From: CADEEX01 sp964577955
GTDB lineage: Bacteria; Acidobacteriota; Vicinamibacteria; Vicinamibacterales; CAVVIG01
Reading direction: 5' to 3'
DNA length: 64,000 bases
NCBI GenBank assembly: GCA_964577955.1
Contig: CAZOAZ010000020.1
Location: 35,703 to 99,702 of the forward strand
Shown piece by piece: positions 9,637-16,246 of the stretch. The notes beneath the pieces were generated by a model. It was not told the origin of the DNA. It worked only from the letters and a program-made list of their open reading frames with translations, and did no database searches. A program made the translations under genes and the position numbers. How positions within the stretch are numbered: the first letter of the stretch is position 1; each line of letters starts with the position of its first letter.

Positions 9637-9799
9637 CGCCGCGGCCTCCCCTTCGCGGCCACCCCCAGCGCGACGCGCTCAAGAGTCACCGAGTCGCCGT
9701 TCTTGAATCGAATAGCCAGGGAGGACAATTCAGGTTGAGGGGGAAAATGACGCGGTTCGGTGGGCGATTTCGTCCCGCAGGTTCTCGTGGCAATTCGGA

Positions 9800-10150
9800 T
9801 CAGGCGGCCAGCTCGTACGCGGCCCTCAGCCATCGTGTGAGTTGCGGGTCCACGTGAGCCGGAGCCGAGAGCCGGATTTCGAGGTGCCAGCGATTCGCGG
9901 AAACCTGCTCGTGTTTCTCGATTCGGGGGCTTGTGATATCGGTCGCTGACTTCAGCGTCAGAATCAGCGATGAGCGCCGGGTCGCGACGCCGGCAAACGC
10001 CGTCCGTCGCATAAGGTGTATAGACGTCTTCTTCGCTTCTTCGACGACGGGCCCGAAGCGACGGACCGCCTCCAGCAGACGCCCGTAAGTAGCGATCACC
10101 TCCGGGCTCGTCTTCATGAAGTGAGATTCAACGCGCATGAAAAGGCACAT
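9800..10150 (-). CDS. DUF5655 domain protein
   Basis: 116 residues. The pattern LLEAVRRFGPVVEEAKKTSIHLMRRTAFAGV, SLILTLKSATDITSPRIEKHEQVSANRWHLEIRL and the C-terminal VDPQLTRWLRAAYELA fits the small DUF5655 family, found alone or at the end of larger uncharacterised proteins; the biochemical role is not known. The start is uncertain (ATG 10150 or ATG 10138), with no strong ribosome site. It lies between two gene fragments in a rearranged stretch yet reads open along its whole length, so it is probably a functional gene. Confidence 0.7.
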   Translation of the reverse strand: MCLFMRVESHFMKTSPEVIATYGRLLEAVRRFGPVVEEAKKTSIHLMRRTAFAGVATRRSSLILTLKSATDITSPRIEKHEQVSANRWHLEIRLSAPAHVDPQLTRWLRAAYELAA

Positions 10151-10158
10151 TGTAGGTC

Positions 10159-10241
10159 AAGGGGATAGACGATGACGCTCACGCGACGCGAGTTCGTTCA
10201 ATTGGCCGCAGCGATGGGGGCCTCGCTGGCGTGGGGCGGCC
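10159..10241 (+). repeat. 83-bp duplicate of the phoD start region (copy 1)
   Basis: 80 of 83 bases are identical to 13978-14060, which is the ribosome site, start codon and Tat signal of the intact PhoD gene. The copy stops abruptly where phospholipase D sequence begins (10242). Confidence 0.9.
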
Positions 10242-10706
10242 GTGCGCGTGGTCACCAACAGTCTCGCCTCGACCGACGCCTCCTACGCGGTGGGCGCGCT
10301 GTATCCCTGGCTTGGCTCGCTGGCCAAGACCGGCCTCACCCTCTCGGCCTACCAGGGGAAACCGCTGCCGGCGCAGAGCACCGACCTCGCCGGCGGGACA
10401 CCGCGATGGGGCGTGCACGCCAAGCGCGGCGTGATTGACGGCGAGACCACCCTGCTCGGCACCTACAACGTCGATCCTCGCTCCGCCAACCTCAACTCCG
10501 AGCTGATCGTGGTGTGCCGCGGGCAGCGGGAGCTCGCGGCCGAAGTGCTGGCGAGTATCGCCGCCCGCGAAGCCGCTTCCGTCAGGGTCATCGAACGCGG
10601 CACGATCGTGCGGCGCTCCGGTCTCCTCGGCGGGTCGCCGCTGGCGCAACGGCTCCGCTTTCTGATCGAGATGCCGATCGCCAACCTGTTCGACTTCCTT
10701 CTGTAG
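10242..10706 (+). pseudogene. C-terminal fragment of a phospholipase D/cardiolipin synthase-type protein
   Basis: About 154 residues starting at a GTG with RVVTNSLASTDASYAVGA, the usual middle of a cardiolipin synthase-like enzyme, and containing the second HKD motif as HAKRGVIDGETTLLGTYN with RSANLNSE after it. The N-terminal half with the first HKD motif is absent. Immediately upstream is a copy of the PhoD Tat-signal coding start (10172), which is out of frame with this fragment, so a read-through fusion is impossible. Two HKD motifs are needed for one active site, so the fragment alone is probably inactive unless it dimerises. Confidence 0.8.
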
Positions 10707-10758
10707 GTCCGTCGCCGTCGCTCCCGCAATGGTCGGTGCGCCCATGCATCACGACGAT

Positions 10759-10882
10759 TGCTTGACCGATCGCTGTCGCCCTCGTCGAGCCGGTACCACA
10801 GGCTCCGATGGCGGGCGGCTTCGAGATACGAGGCAACCAGCGTGGTCCTGCCGGCTCCGGCCGGGTCCGCGGCGCGATGCAC
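10759..10882 (-). pseudogene. Walker-A fragment of a MalT/LuxR-type or AfsR-type ATPase
   Basis: Minus-strand codons read DPAGAGRTTLVASYLEA followed by HRSLWYRLDEGD, which matches the P-loop and following strand of large LuxR/MalT-type signal ATPases (usually PAGxGKTTL then LWYQLDEGDAD). The P-loop lysine is replaced by arginine and homology stops within about 40 residues. It is a decayed scrap with no start or end. Confidence 0.6.
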
Positions 10883-10914
10883 GATTTACTGTGAAGCGCT
10901 GGTCCGTTGTGACG

Positions 10915-11952
10915 CTACCGCCCGTCTAACTCGACGTTGTCGAGGTCCTGATGGACCTCGATCGTTCGCGCCTCCCCCAGCAGCTCCTCGAGCAGCTGTC
11001 CGCGATTCCAAACGAGGGAATCGAGGATCGCTTCTCGGGTCCAGGCGGTGCGGGCGATCGCGTAGCGTCCCGGGAGCAACCCGTGAATCGAGAAAGAGCC
11101 GTCAAGGGCAGGCGCGGCGATCTTGACGAATCGCGAGAACGCGATCCAGCGCGCCGGCTCCAGTGAGAAGACGACGACGGCTTCCCAAGGCTGGAGCGGC
11201 GCGTCCACGACACCGCGTCCGGTGATGGTATGTGCCGTGTCGGTCAGGACGACGGTCAGCGGTTGATCGGGTGGTTCGGCGCTCGCGACATCGATCGGCT
11301 GATCGGTGACGTCGGTATCGCCGAAAACGACGCGCTCGATCGCCCATCCCGGTGGAAGGCGTGAGGCGCTGACGCGACGCGTGCCGCGGAGACCCCGGAG
11401 CCGGAACGCTCCGGTCGTCGATACCTCGCCGCGCGCCCAGTCGTTGCGTGGCGCGAGATCGAAGTTGCCGGGCACGGCGACGATTTCGACCGCATCCGGG
11501 GCCGGGAGCGGCAGCTCGCGAACGCGATTCAGCACGACCCGGCCGTGGAGCTCCGTCTGCCCGCTGGACATCCTGACGCGCACGCCAGCGATGTCGTGGT
11601 CCGACACCGTGACGGCCTGACACCCGAAGTCTCCTTCGCTGTCGCGCCTGGAGCGGATGAATGCGTGAATCACGTATTGACCGGGTGGGACATCCCTGAA
11701 GATGAAGCGCCCAGATGACGAGATGACGGCCGGCCTGCGCGCCGGTGTGGGGTTGGCGCGTACCGTCTCCATCAGCGACAGCTCGCCGCCCATGGTCGGT
11801 TGGCCGCCGGCGTCGGTGATCGTCCCCGACACGGTGAACATGCCGCCCTGTTGGCGAAGCGCCGCAATCGCCTCTGTGTCTCCCTGCGGCACACAGGGCG
11901 ACGCGACGGGCGGATTGGCGAGCAGCAGCGCGGCGACCACCGGAACGAGCAT
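10915..11952 (-). CDS. Secreted carboxypeptidase-regulatory/Ig-like domain protein
   Basis: 345 residues. The N-terminus MLVPVVAALLLANPPVA looks like a short signal peptide. Residues about 38-115 form a carboxypeptidase-regulatory-like fold (FTVSGTITDAGGQP, then GRFIFRDVPPGQYVIHAFI), and a second similar unit follows toward the C-terminus (VVFSLEPARW ... DGSFSIHGLLPGRYAIARTAW). Such proteins are abundant in Acidobacteria and are presumed to be cell-surface or periplasmic; no catalytic site is visible. It is 32 bp downstream of a TIGR03435 gene on the same strand and may share its transcript. Confidence 0.72.
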   Translation of the reverse strand: MLVPVVAALLLANPPVASPCVPQGDTEAIAALRQQGGMFTVSGTITDAGGQPTMGGELSLMETVRANPTPARRPAVISSSGRFIFRDVPPGQYVIHAFIRSRRDSEGDFGCQAVTVSDHDIAGVRVRMSSGQTELHGRVVLNRVRELPLPAPDAVEIVAVPGNFDLAPRNDWARGEVSTTGAFRLRGLRGTRRVSASRLPPGWAIERVVFGDTDVTDQPIDVASAEPPDQPLTVVLTDTAHTITGRGVVDAPLQPWEAVVVFSLEPARWIAFSRFVKIAAPALDGSFSIHGLLPGRYAIARTAWTREAILDSLVWNRGQLLEELLGEARTIEVHQDLDNVELDGR

Positions 11953-11984
11953 GTGCTTCGTGCGGCCCGTCGATCAGACGGCCG

Positions 11985-12824
11985 CTAGTTGGCGACGAGA
12001 TTCTGAACCTGTTTCAGTGCCAGGACCCGACCTGGACCTTCGCGTGATTCCAGTTTAAGACCGAGTTGCTCCTGCACCGCCGTGAATATCGACGGGCCAT
12101 CGGGGTCGATCTGCGGAAAGCGCTGGCGATCGAAGGGCCGTTCCAGAAATGTCGGCGGAGTATAGGTCAGCCGCCAATCGAAGTCGCCAGCGAGTCCGGT
12201 TTCATCAGTGACGGTGCGCCGCGCATCGTAGGACATCATTCCGGCGAGCTGACTGAGCGGCAGGCCGCGAGCCGCCAGTTCTCCGACTCGGCGCACGATG
12301 CCGCACGGCTGCTCACCACCGCGGCCTCCCGGGCGGACCGGCATCGACGCCCGAAGCGTGGCGCAGTTTTCGGTCGCCCGTTTGAGCTGGGGGCCGAGCC
12401 GCTGGTTGGCGTTGGCCAGCACCAGCGCATAGGTCGGTTGATCGCGGGTTTCGACCGCGGCCACGATCTTGAAACGCTCGGTCAGCAGCGCTTGCAGCAT
12501 CCGCCGCAGGCGTTCGTTCGACGTCGGCTCGGAGGCCTTCGCGGTCACATCGAATCGATCGGTATCCAACCACCCGGGCCCACCGACAATATTGCGGGCG
12601 GCGAGCTCATGCGCGGCCTGCAGCAGCGTGCGCAACGTCACATTGACCGCAGTGACGCGATCGCCGGGTCCGACGCGAAGACTCTGCAGACCGCCGACAC
12701 CGCTCTGAACATTCCGCTTCACCGAGGCGGCTTCGAACACGTCATCGCCGCCCTGCGGGCGAGCCAGCGCGGCGGCGGACATCAGTGCCATCGGCAGCGC
12801 GATCTGAAGCCACTGTCTCTTCAT
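11985..12824 (-). CDS. TIGR03435 family secreted protein
   Basis: 279 residues from ATG 12824, which has a purine-rich GAGGGGA ribosome site. An open frame reaches 13064 but its first 80 codons are antisense to a carboxylesterase remnant, so I exclude them. A signal peptide (LQIALPMALMSAAALA) precedes FEAASVKRNVQSG, LRTLLQAAHELAARNIVGGPGW, LQALLTERFKIVAAVE and IFTAVQEQLGLKLESREG, the conserved TIGR03435 blocks. It has the full family length. Function unknown. Confidence 0.88.
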   Translation of the reverse strand: MKRQWLQIALPMALMSAAALARPQGGDDVFEAASVKRNVQSGVGGLQSLRVGPGDRVTAVNVTLRTLLQAAHELAARNIVGGPGWLDTDRFDVTAKASEPTSNERLRRMLQALLTERFKIVAAVETRDQPTYALVLANANQRLGPQLKRATENCATLRASMPVRPGGRGGEQPCGIVRRVGELAARGLPLSQLAGMMSYDARRTVTDETGLAGDFDWRLTYTPPTFLERPFDRQRFPQIDPDGPSIFTAVQEQLGLKLESREGPGRVLALKQVQNLVAN

Positions 12825-12924
12825 GGGTCCCCTCTCCCCGGTTCCTGCCGGGAACCGACTCAAACCGCGACGCGCTAGTGGCCAACTGCGCGGGATGCTT
12901 CGCCACCGCGCGAACGCCGGTGTT

Positions 12925-13113
12925 GTCGCGCAGACGGCATTCGGCCGGATCCGCGGCGTCGAAGTCCGCGGCATCAAGGTGTTCAAGGGCGTGCCGTACG
13001 GCGCGAGCACCGCGGGAGCCAACCGTTTCAGGCCGGCGGTCGATCCGATGCCGTGGACCGGCATCCGCGATGCGCTGCGCTACGGTTCGACCGCGCCGCA
13101 AAGCGACCCGTCA
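12925..13113 (+). pseudogene. Inverted internal segment of a broken carboxylesterase gene
   Basis: Plus-strand codons read VAQTAFGRIRGVEVRG, then IKVFKGVPYGASTAGANRFR and DALRYGSTAPQSDPS. These are nearly identical to residues 45-107 of the intact carboxylesterase at 23335-24969. The matching Tat-signal start (13123-13220) is on the opposite strand directly next to it, so this segment has been flipped relative to its own gene start. The catalytic part of the enzyme is missing. Confidence 0.85.
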
Positions 13114-13122
13114 CTGCTCTGC

Positions 13123-13220
13123 AAACCAGCGCCGCGTAACGGTGCGGATAGCAGAACCCCCGCCGCGAGCATGGAGAGCTGCTGAAGGAACTGGCGCCGA
13201 TCGCGTCCGGGATTGGTCAT
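13123..13220 (-). pseudogene. Tat-signal start of the same broken carboxylesterase
   Basis: From ATG 13220 the minus strand reads MTNPGRDRRQFLQQLSMLAA and on to about codon 33, parallel to MANHGLDRRQFLQQCSMLAV at the start of the intact esterase at 24969. It carries the twin-arginine motif. After about codon 33 the frame runs into the inverted segment and homology ends. Confidence 0.8.
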
Positions 13221-13261
13221 CGCGAGTCTCCTTGCGCCGGCCGGGATTATAGCGCCCGCGG

Positions 13262-13762
13262 CTACCTTCGCTTACGGGGCTTGCGACGGCCCTCGCCGAG
13301 GACTCGCAGGTCGGAGCGGAGTTCTTCGACCAAGGTCCGCATGTAGTTGCGGGTTCCCTCGTCGCCGTTCTTGATCTCGACCAAGGTCATTTGATGAAGC
13401 ACGTGCATTTCCTCACTCAAGGTCTCGACTTTCGCCCCCAGCGTCTTGAGCGTCACGGCCTGCGTCTCGAGGGTCACGGCCTGCGTCTCGAGCGTCACGG
13501 CCTGCGCCTTGAGCGTCGCTCCCTGCGCCTTGAGTGTCTCTCCGTGCGCCTTGAGCGTCTCTCCGTGCGCCCTGACCTCGCCGCGCAGTTCCTCGCCTTG
13601 TGCTTTCATCTCGGCGCGGATGGCAGAAAATTCACCCCGCATCTCGTCCCGCAGTAGCAGAATTTGCCCTTCAACGGCGGTCATCCGCTCCGGAAGTCCG
13701 GCGAGTCCGTCCACTGTCATCTCCAGTCGCTCCACACGTTTGTCGAGCGTCTCTTGAGCCAT
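13262..13762 (-). CDS. Coiled-coil protein with perfect heptad repeats
   Basis: 166 residues from ATG 13762, which has a GGGAGG ribosome site. The N-terminal 45 residues (DKRVERLEMTVDGLAGLPERM) and the C-terminal 60 (VLHQMTLVEIKNGDEGTRNYMRTLVEELRSDL) are ordinary helical sequence. The middle is a run of seven-residue units such as AHGETLK, AQGATLK and TQAVTLE, giving a long parallel coiled coil with Leu at a fixed heptad position. The basic tail (GRRKPRKRR) could contact nucleic acid or membrane. No family function is known to me; a scaffold or partner-binding role is inference. Confidence 0.7.
   Translation of the reverse strand: MAQETLDKRVERLEMTVDGLAGLPERMTAVEGQILLLRDEMRGEFSAIRAEMKAQGEELRGEVRAHGETLKAHGETLKAQGATLKAQAVTLETQAVTLETQAVTLKTLGAKVETLSEEMHVLHQMTLVEIKNGDEGTRNYMRTLVEELRSDLRVLGEGRRKPRKRR
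13437..13575. repeat. 21-bp tandem repeat inside the coiled-coil gene
   Basis: Six to seven units of 21 bp of the type GCCTGCGTCTCGAGCGTCACG (first units near 13437, 13458, 13479, 13500, 13521, 13542). Adjacent copies differ by a few bases, and unit length equals one codon-preserving heptad, so copy-number change would lengthen or shorten the coiled coil without shifting frame. Confidence 0.85.
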
Positions 13763-13977
13763 GTTCCTCCCTTTATTGAAATTGCTGCAGGGAGGACGAT
13801 GCCAAGGGCGTGCCTGCAATCGCGGACGACGTTAGCATCGTCGGGACGAGCACTCAATCCAGGCAACCGCCCAAAGACTCAAAGAGCCTTGCCGCAACAG
13901 CCGGGGTGCGACCACAGCTACTATTTCATCTCGACGTTCACGCCCGGTCACGTTGGGTGGCCTGCGGAGAGATGGCG

Positions 13978-14060
13978 AAGGGGATAGACGATGACGCTCA
14001 CTCGACGCGAGTTCATCCAATTGGCCGCAGCGATGGGGGCCTCGCTGGCGTGGGGCGGCC
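13978..14060 (+). repeat. 83-bp repeat, original copy at the phoD start
   Basis: Partner of 10159-10241 (three mismatches). It contains AAGGGG, the ATG and the first 23 codons of phoD. The copies are direct repeats 3.8 kb apart. Confidence 0.9.
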
Positions 14061-16051
14061 CGGCTCGAGCGTCAACCACCGGCTGGCAGGAGCAGCGTAA
14101 CCTCTATCCGGAGGGCGTCGCGTCCGGCGATCCCGATTCGACGAGCGTGATCCTCTGGACGCGGCGGCCGTTCGCGTCGGGCGGCCGGCGTGTGCTGACG
14201 GTGGAGGTGGCGGAGGATGATGCGTTCCGGAGGGTCGTCGCCAAAGCGTCCGCGCCGGTCTCACCGGAATCAGATTGGACGACGCGCGTGCTGGTCGGCC
14301 GTCTCAAGCCGGCGCGGGTCTACTGGTACCGCTTCACCGATGGCGAGGGCAACGGGAGCCGCGTCGGCCGGACGATCACCGCGCCGCTTTCGAACGATCC
14401 GCGACCGGTCAATTTCGCCTTCGTCAGCTGCCAGAGCGTCAATGAAGGCTGGCTGAACGGCTATCGCCGGATGATCTTCGAGGACGAGCGCGCGGCGCCC
14501 GCCGATCAACTTGGGTTCGTGCTTCACCTCGGAGATTTCATTTACGAGGTCGTCGAATATCCCGACGAGCTGCCCGCGCGGTACGACCGCACGATCCGAG
14601 ACGTCGGCCGCATTCCAGACGGCGGCAAAACCGGCAACTTCCACTACCCGCTCACCGTCGAGGGCTATCGCGTCGTCTACAAGGGCTACCTTGCGGATCC
14701 CGACCTGCAGGACGCGCGAGCGCGTTGGCCGTTCGTCTGCATCTGGGACAATCACGAATTCTCCTGGCAGGGACGGCAGAGCATCGTGCAGGCCGGGGGT
14801 GCTCACCAACCGGGCCAGACGGTCAAGGTCGCCGCCAACCAGGCGTGGTTCGAATACATCCCCGCGCGCGTGAAGGCGCCGAGCGGATCGCTCGAGAGCT
14901 TCGGTGCGGTGGCGGTGAAGAATGTCCCGATAGAAAAATGGGACGAGAGTTACCTCGGGATCGAACCCAATAACCTCACGGCGATCAACAGCCTGATCGC
15001 CTATCGGTCGTTGCGCTACGGCCGTCACCTCGATCTCATGCTCACCGACCAGCACAGCTTCTGCGGCGACGACCCGACCGATGCGGAGGGCGTGGTCAGG
15101 ATTTACGATCCGGCGTTCAACGGGATGTTCTCCGAGGCGGCGATGATCGCGCTCGACGCCGGCCGGACGTTCAACGGCGGCCACCCGCCCGCCGAACTCA
15201 GTTTTGGCGACGCCAGAATCCCGAATCCGCGAAAGGATTCACCGCCGCGCACCATCCTCGGGGCTCGTCAGAAGCAATGGTTCATGGACCGGCTCCGCCG
15301 GTCCACGGCCACCTGGAAGATCTGGGGCAGTTCGCTCGGTGCGCTCGACATGCGGGCCGACCCGCAGAACCTTCCGGATGGACTGACCAAGCAGAAGTGG
15401 CCGGCCGACACGTTCGCGGAGTTCGGCAGCGTGGACTTCGGCAGCGCCTACCACGAACGTGGCCAAATCTATGACCTCGTCCGCGATGCGAAGATCACCG
15501 GGTTCGCGATCGTGTCGGGCGACCGCCACAGTTTTTGGGCCGGCTATGCCGCCTCGCAATTGCCACCCGCCAAATTCGAACCGGTCGGACTCAGTTTTGT
15601 CGGCGCCTCAATGGCCAGCCCTGGCGCGATGGAGTCTTTCGAGCACACGCTTCGCAAGGATCATCCGCTCCGTCCGCTGTTCCTGGCCGATCGTCCATCA
15701 GGGAAGCCCGAATGGACCTACAACATGCTCTTCAAGCACGGCGTCCGCTCGTGCCTCGAATACGCGAAGAGTTTCGATCTGAAGCGCGCGCACGCCGTGT
15801 CCAATCCGGACCTTGCCCCGCATGTTGAGTTCGTGGATACAGGCGGTCACGGCTATGCGACGGTGCGGCTCACCAGCGATGCGATGCGGACCGAGTTCGT
15901 GTGCATTCCCCGCCCGATCACGCGCAGCGATCGTCCCGACGGCGGTCCGCTTCGCTACCGGGTCGTCCACACCGCCTCGCTCTGGAAACCGGGCGAGCGG
16001 CCGGTGCTGCGCCAGCACGTGATTGAGGGCGATCCCGGCCTTTCGATCTGA
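13991..16051 (+). CDS. PhoD-like alkaline phosphatase/phosphodiesterase, Tat-exported
   Basis: 686 residues. The Tat signal TRREFIQLAAAMGASLAWGG is followed by the PhoD N-terminal domain (YPEGVASGDPDSTSVILWTR) and the metallophosphatase core: FVSCQS, HLGDFIYE with the Asp metal ligand, WDNHEFSWQG, LMLTDQHSF, WKIWGSSLG and SGDRHSFWAGY. The enzyme hydrolyses phosphate mono- or diesters outside the membrane, using Fe/Ca-type metal sites in characterised PhoD. It is longer than Bacillus PhoD (about 580), with the excess in the middle and at the C-terminus. Ribosome site AAGGGG is 9 nt upstream. It stands alone and has no Pho box that I can recognise. Confidence 0.88.
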   Translation: MTLTRREFIQLAAAMGASLAWGGPARASTTGWQEQRNLYPEGVASGDPDSTSVILWTRRPFASGGRRVLTVEVAEDDAFRRVVAKASAPVSPESDWTTRVLVGRLKPARVYWYRFTDGEGNGSRVGRTITAPLSNDPRPVNFAFVSCQSVNEGWLNGYRRMIFEDERAAPADQLGFVLHLGDFIYEVVEYPDELPARYDRTIRDVGRIPDGGKTGNFHYPLTVEGYRVVYKGYLADPDLQDARARWPFVCIWDNHEFSWQGRQSIVQAGGAHQPGQTVKVAANQAWFEYIPARVKAPSGSLESFGAVAVKNVPIEKWDESYLGIEPNNLTAINSLIAYRSLRYGRHLDLMLTDQHSFCGDDPTDAEGVVRIYDPAFNGMFSEAAMIALDAGRTFNGGHPPAELSFGDARIPNPRKDSPPRTILGARQKQWFMDRLRRSTATWKIWGSSLGALDMRADPQNLPDGLTKQKWPADTFAEFGSVDFGSAYHERGQIYDLVRDAKITGFAIVSGDRHSFWAGYAASQLPPAKFEPVGLSFVGASMASPGAMESFEHTLRKDHPLRPLFLADRPSGKPEWTYNMLFKHGVRSCLEYAKSFDLKRAHAVSNPDLAPHVEFVDTGGHGYATVRLTSDAMRTEFVCIPRPITRSDRPDGGPLRYRVVHTASLWKPGERPVLRQHVIEGDPGLSI

Positions 16052-16225
16052 GATCCATTTCCGAATCTCGCCTCGAACGTTTTGTCGCGGGGGAAATCGG
16101 GGGATTTTGAGGGGAAAAGCGCTCCCGGAATCCCTCAGACCATTCCGCTCTGTTGAGCGTCTGATTCTTCACGCTTTCGCGAGCGGCGTGTTGCGCGACA
16201 CCGGAAAGCACTTTTGAAGGCACGT

Positions 16226-16231
16226 TATAAT
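16226..16231 (+). promoter_or_regulatory. Possible -10 element for the kinase gene
   Basis: A consensus TATAAT lies 16 nt before the kinase ATG in otherwise GC-rich DNA. No matching -35 hexamer stands at 16-18 nt, so it would be an extended or activator-dependent promoter giving a very short leader. Confidence 0.35.
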
Positions 16232-16246
16232 TCGCGCCCTGTCTAG

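Noticed and set aside
9441..9833. 130-codon minus-strand frame
   Set aside because: Spans the ADOP tail relic in another phase; no ribosome site, no family.
12826..13064. Extended N-terminus of the TIGR03435 gene
   Set aside because: Codons are antisense to the esterase remnant and precede a good ribosome site and signal peptide at 12824.
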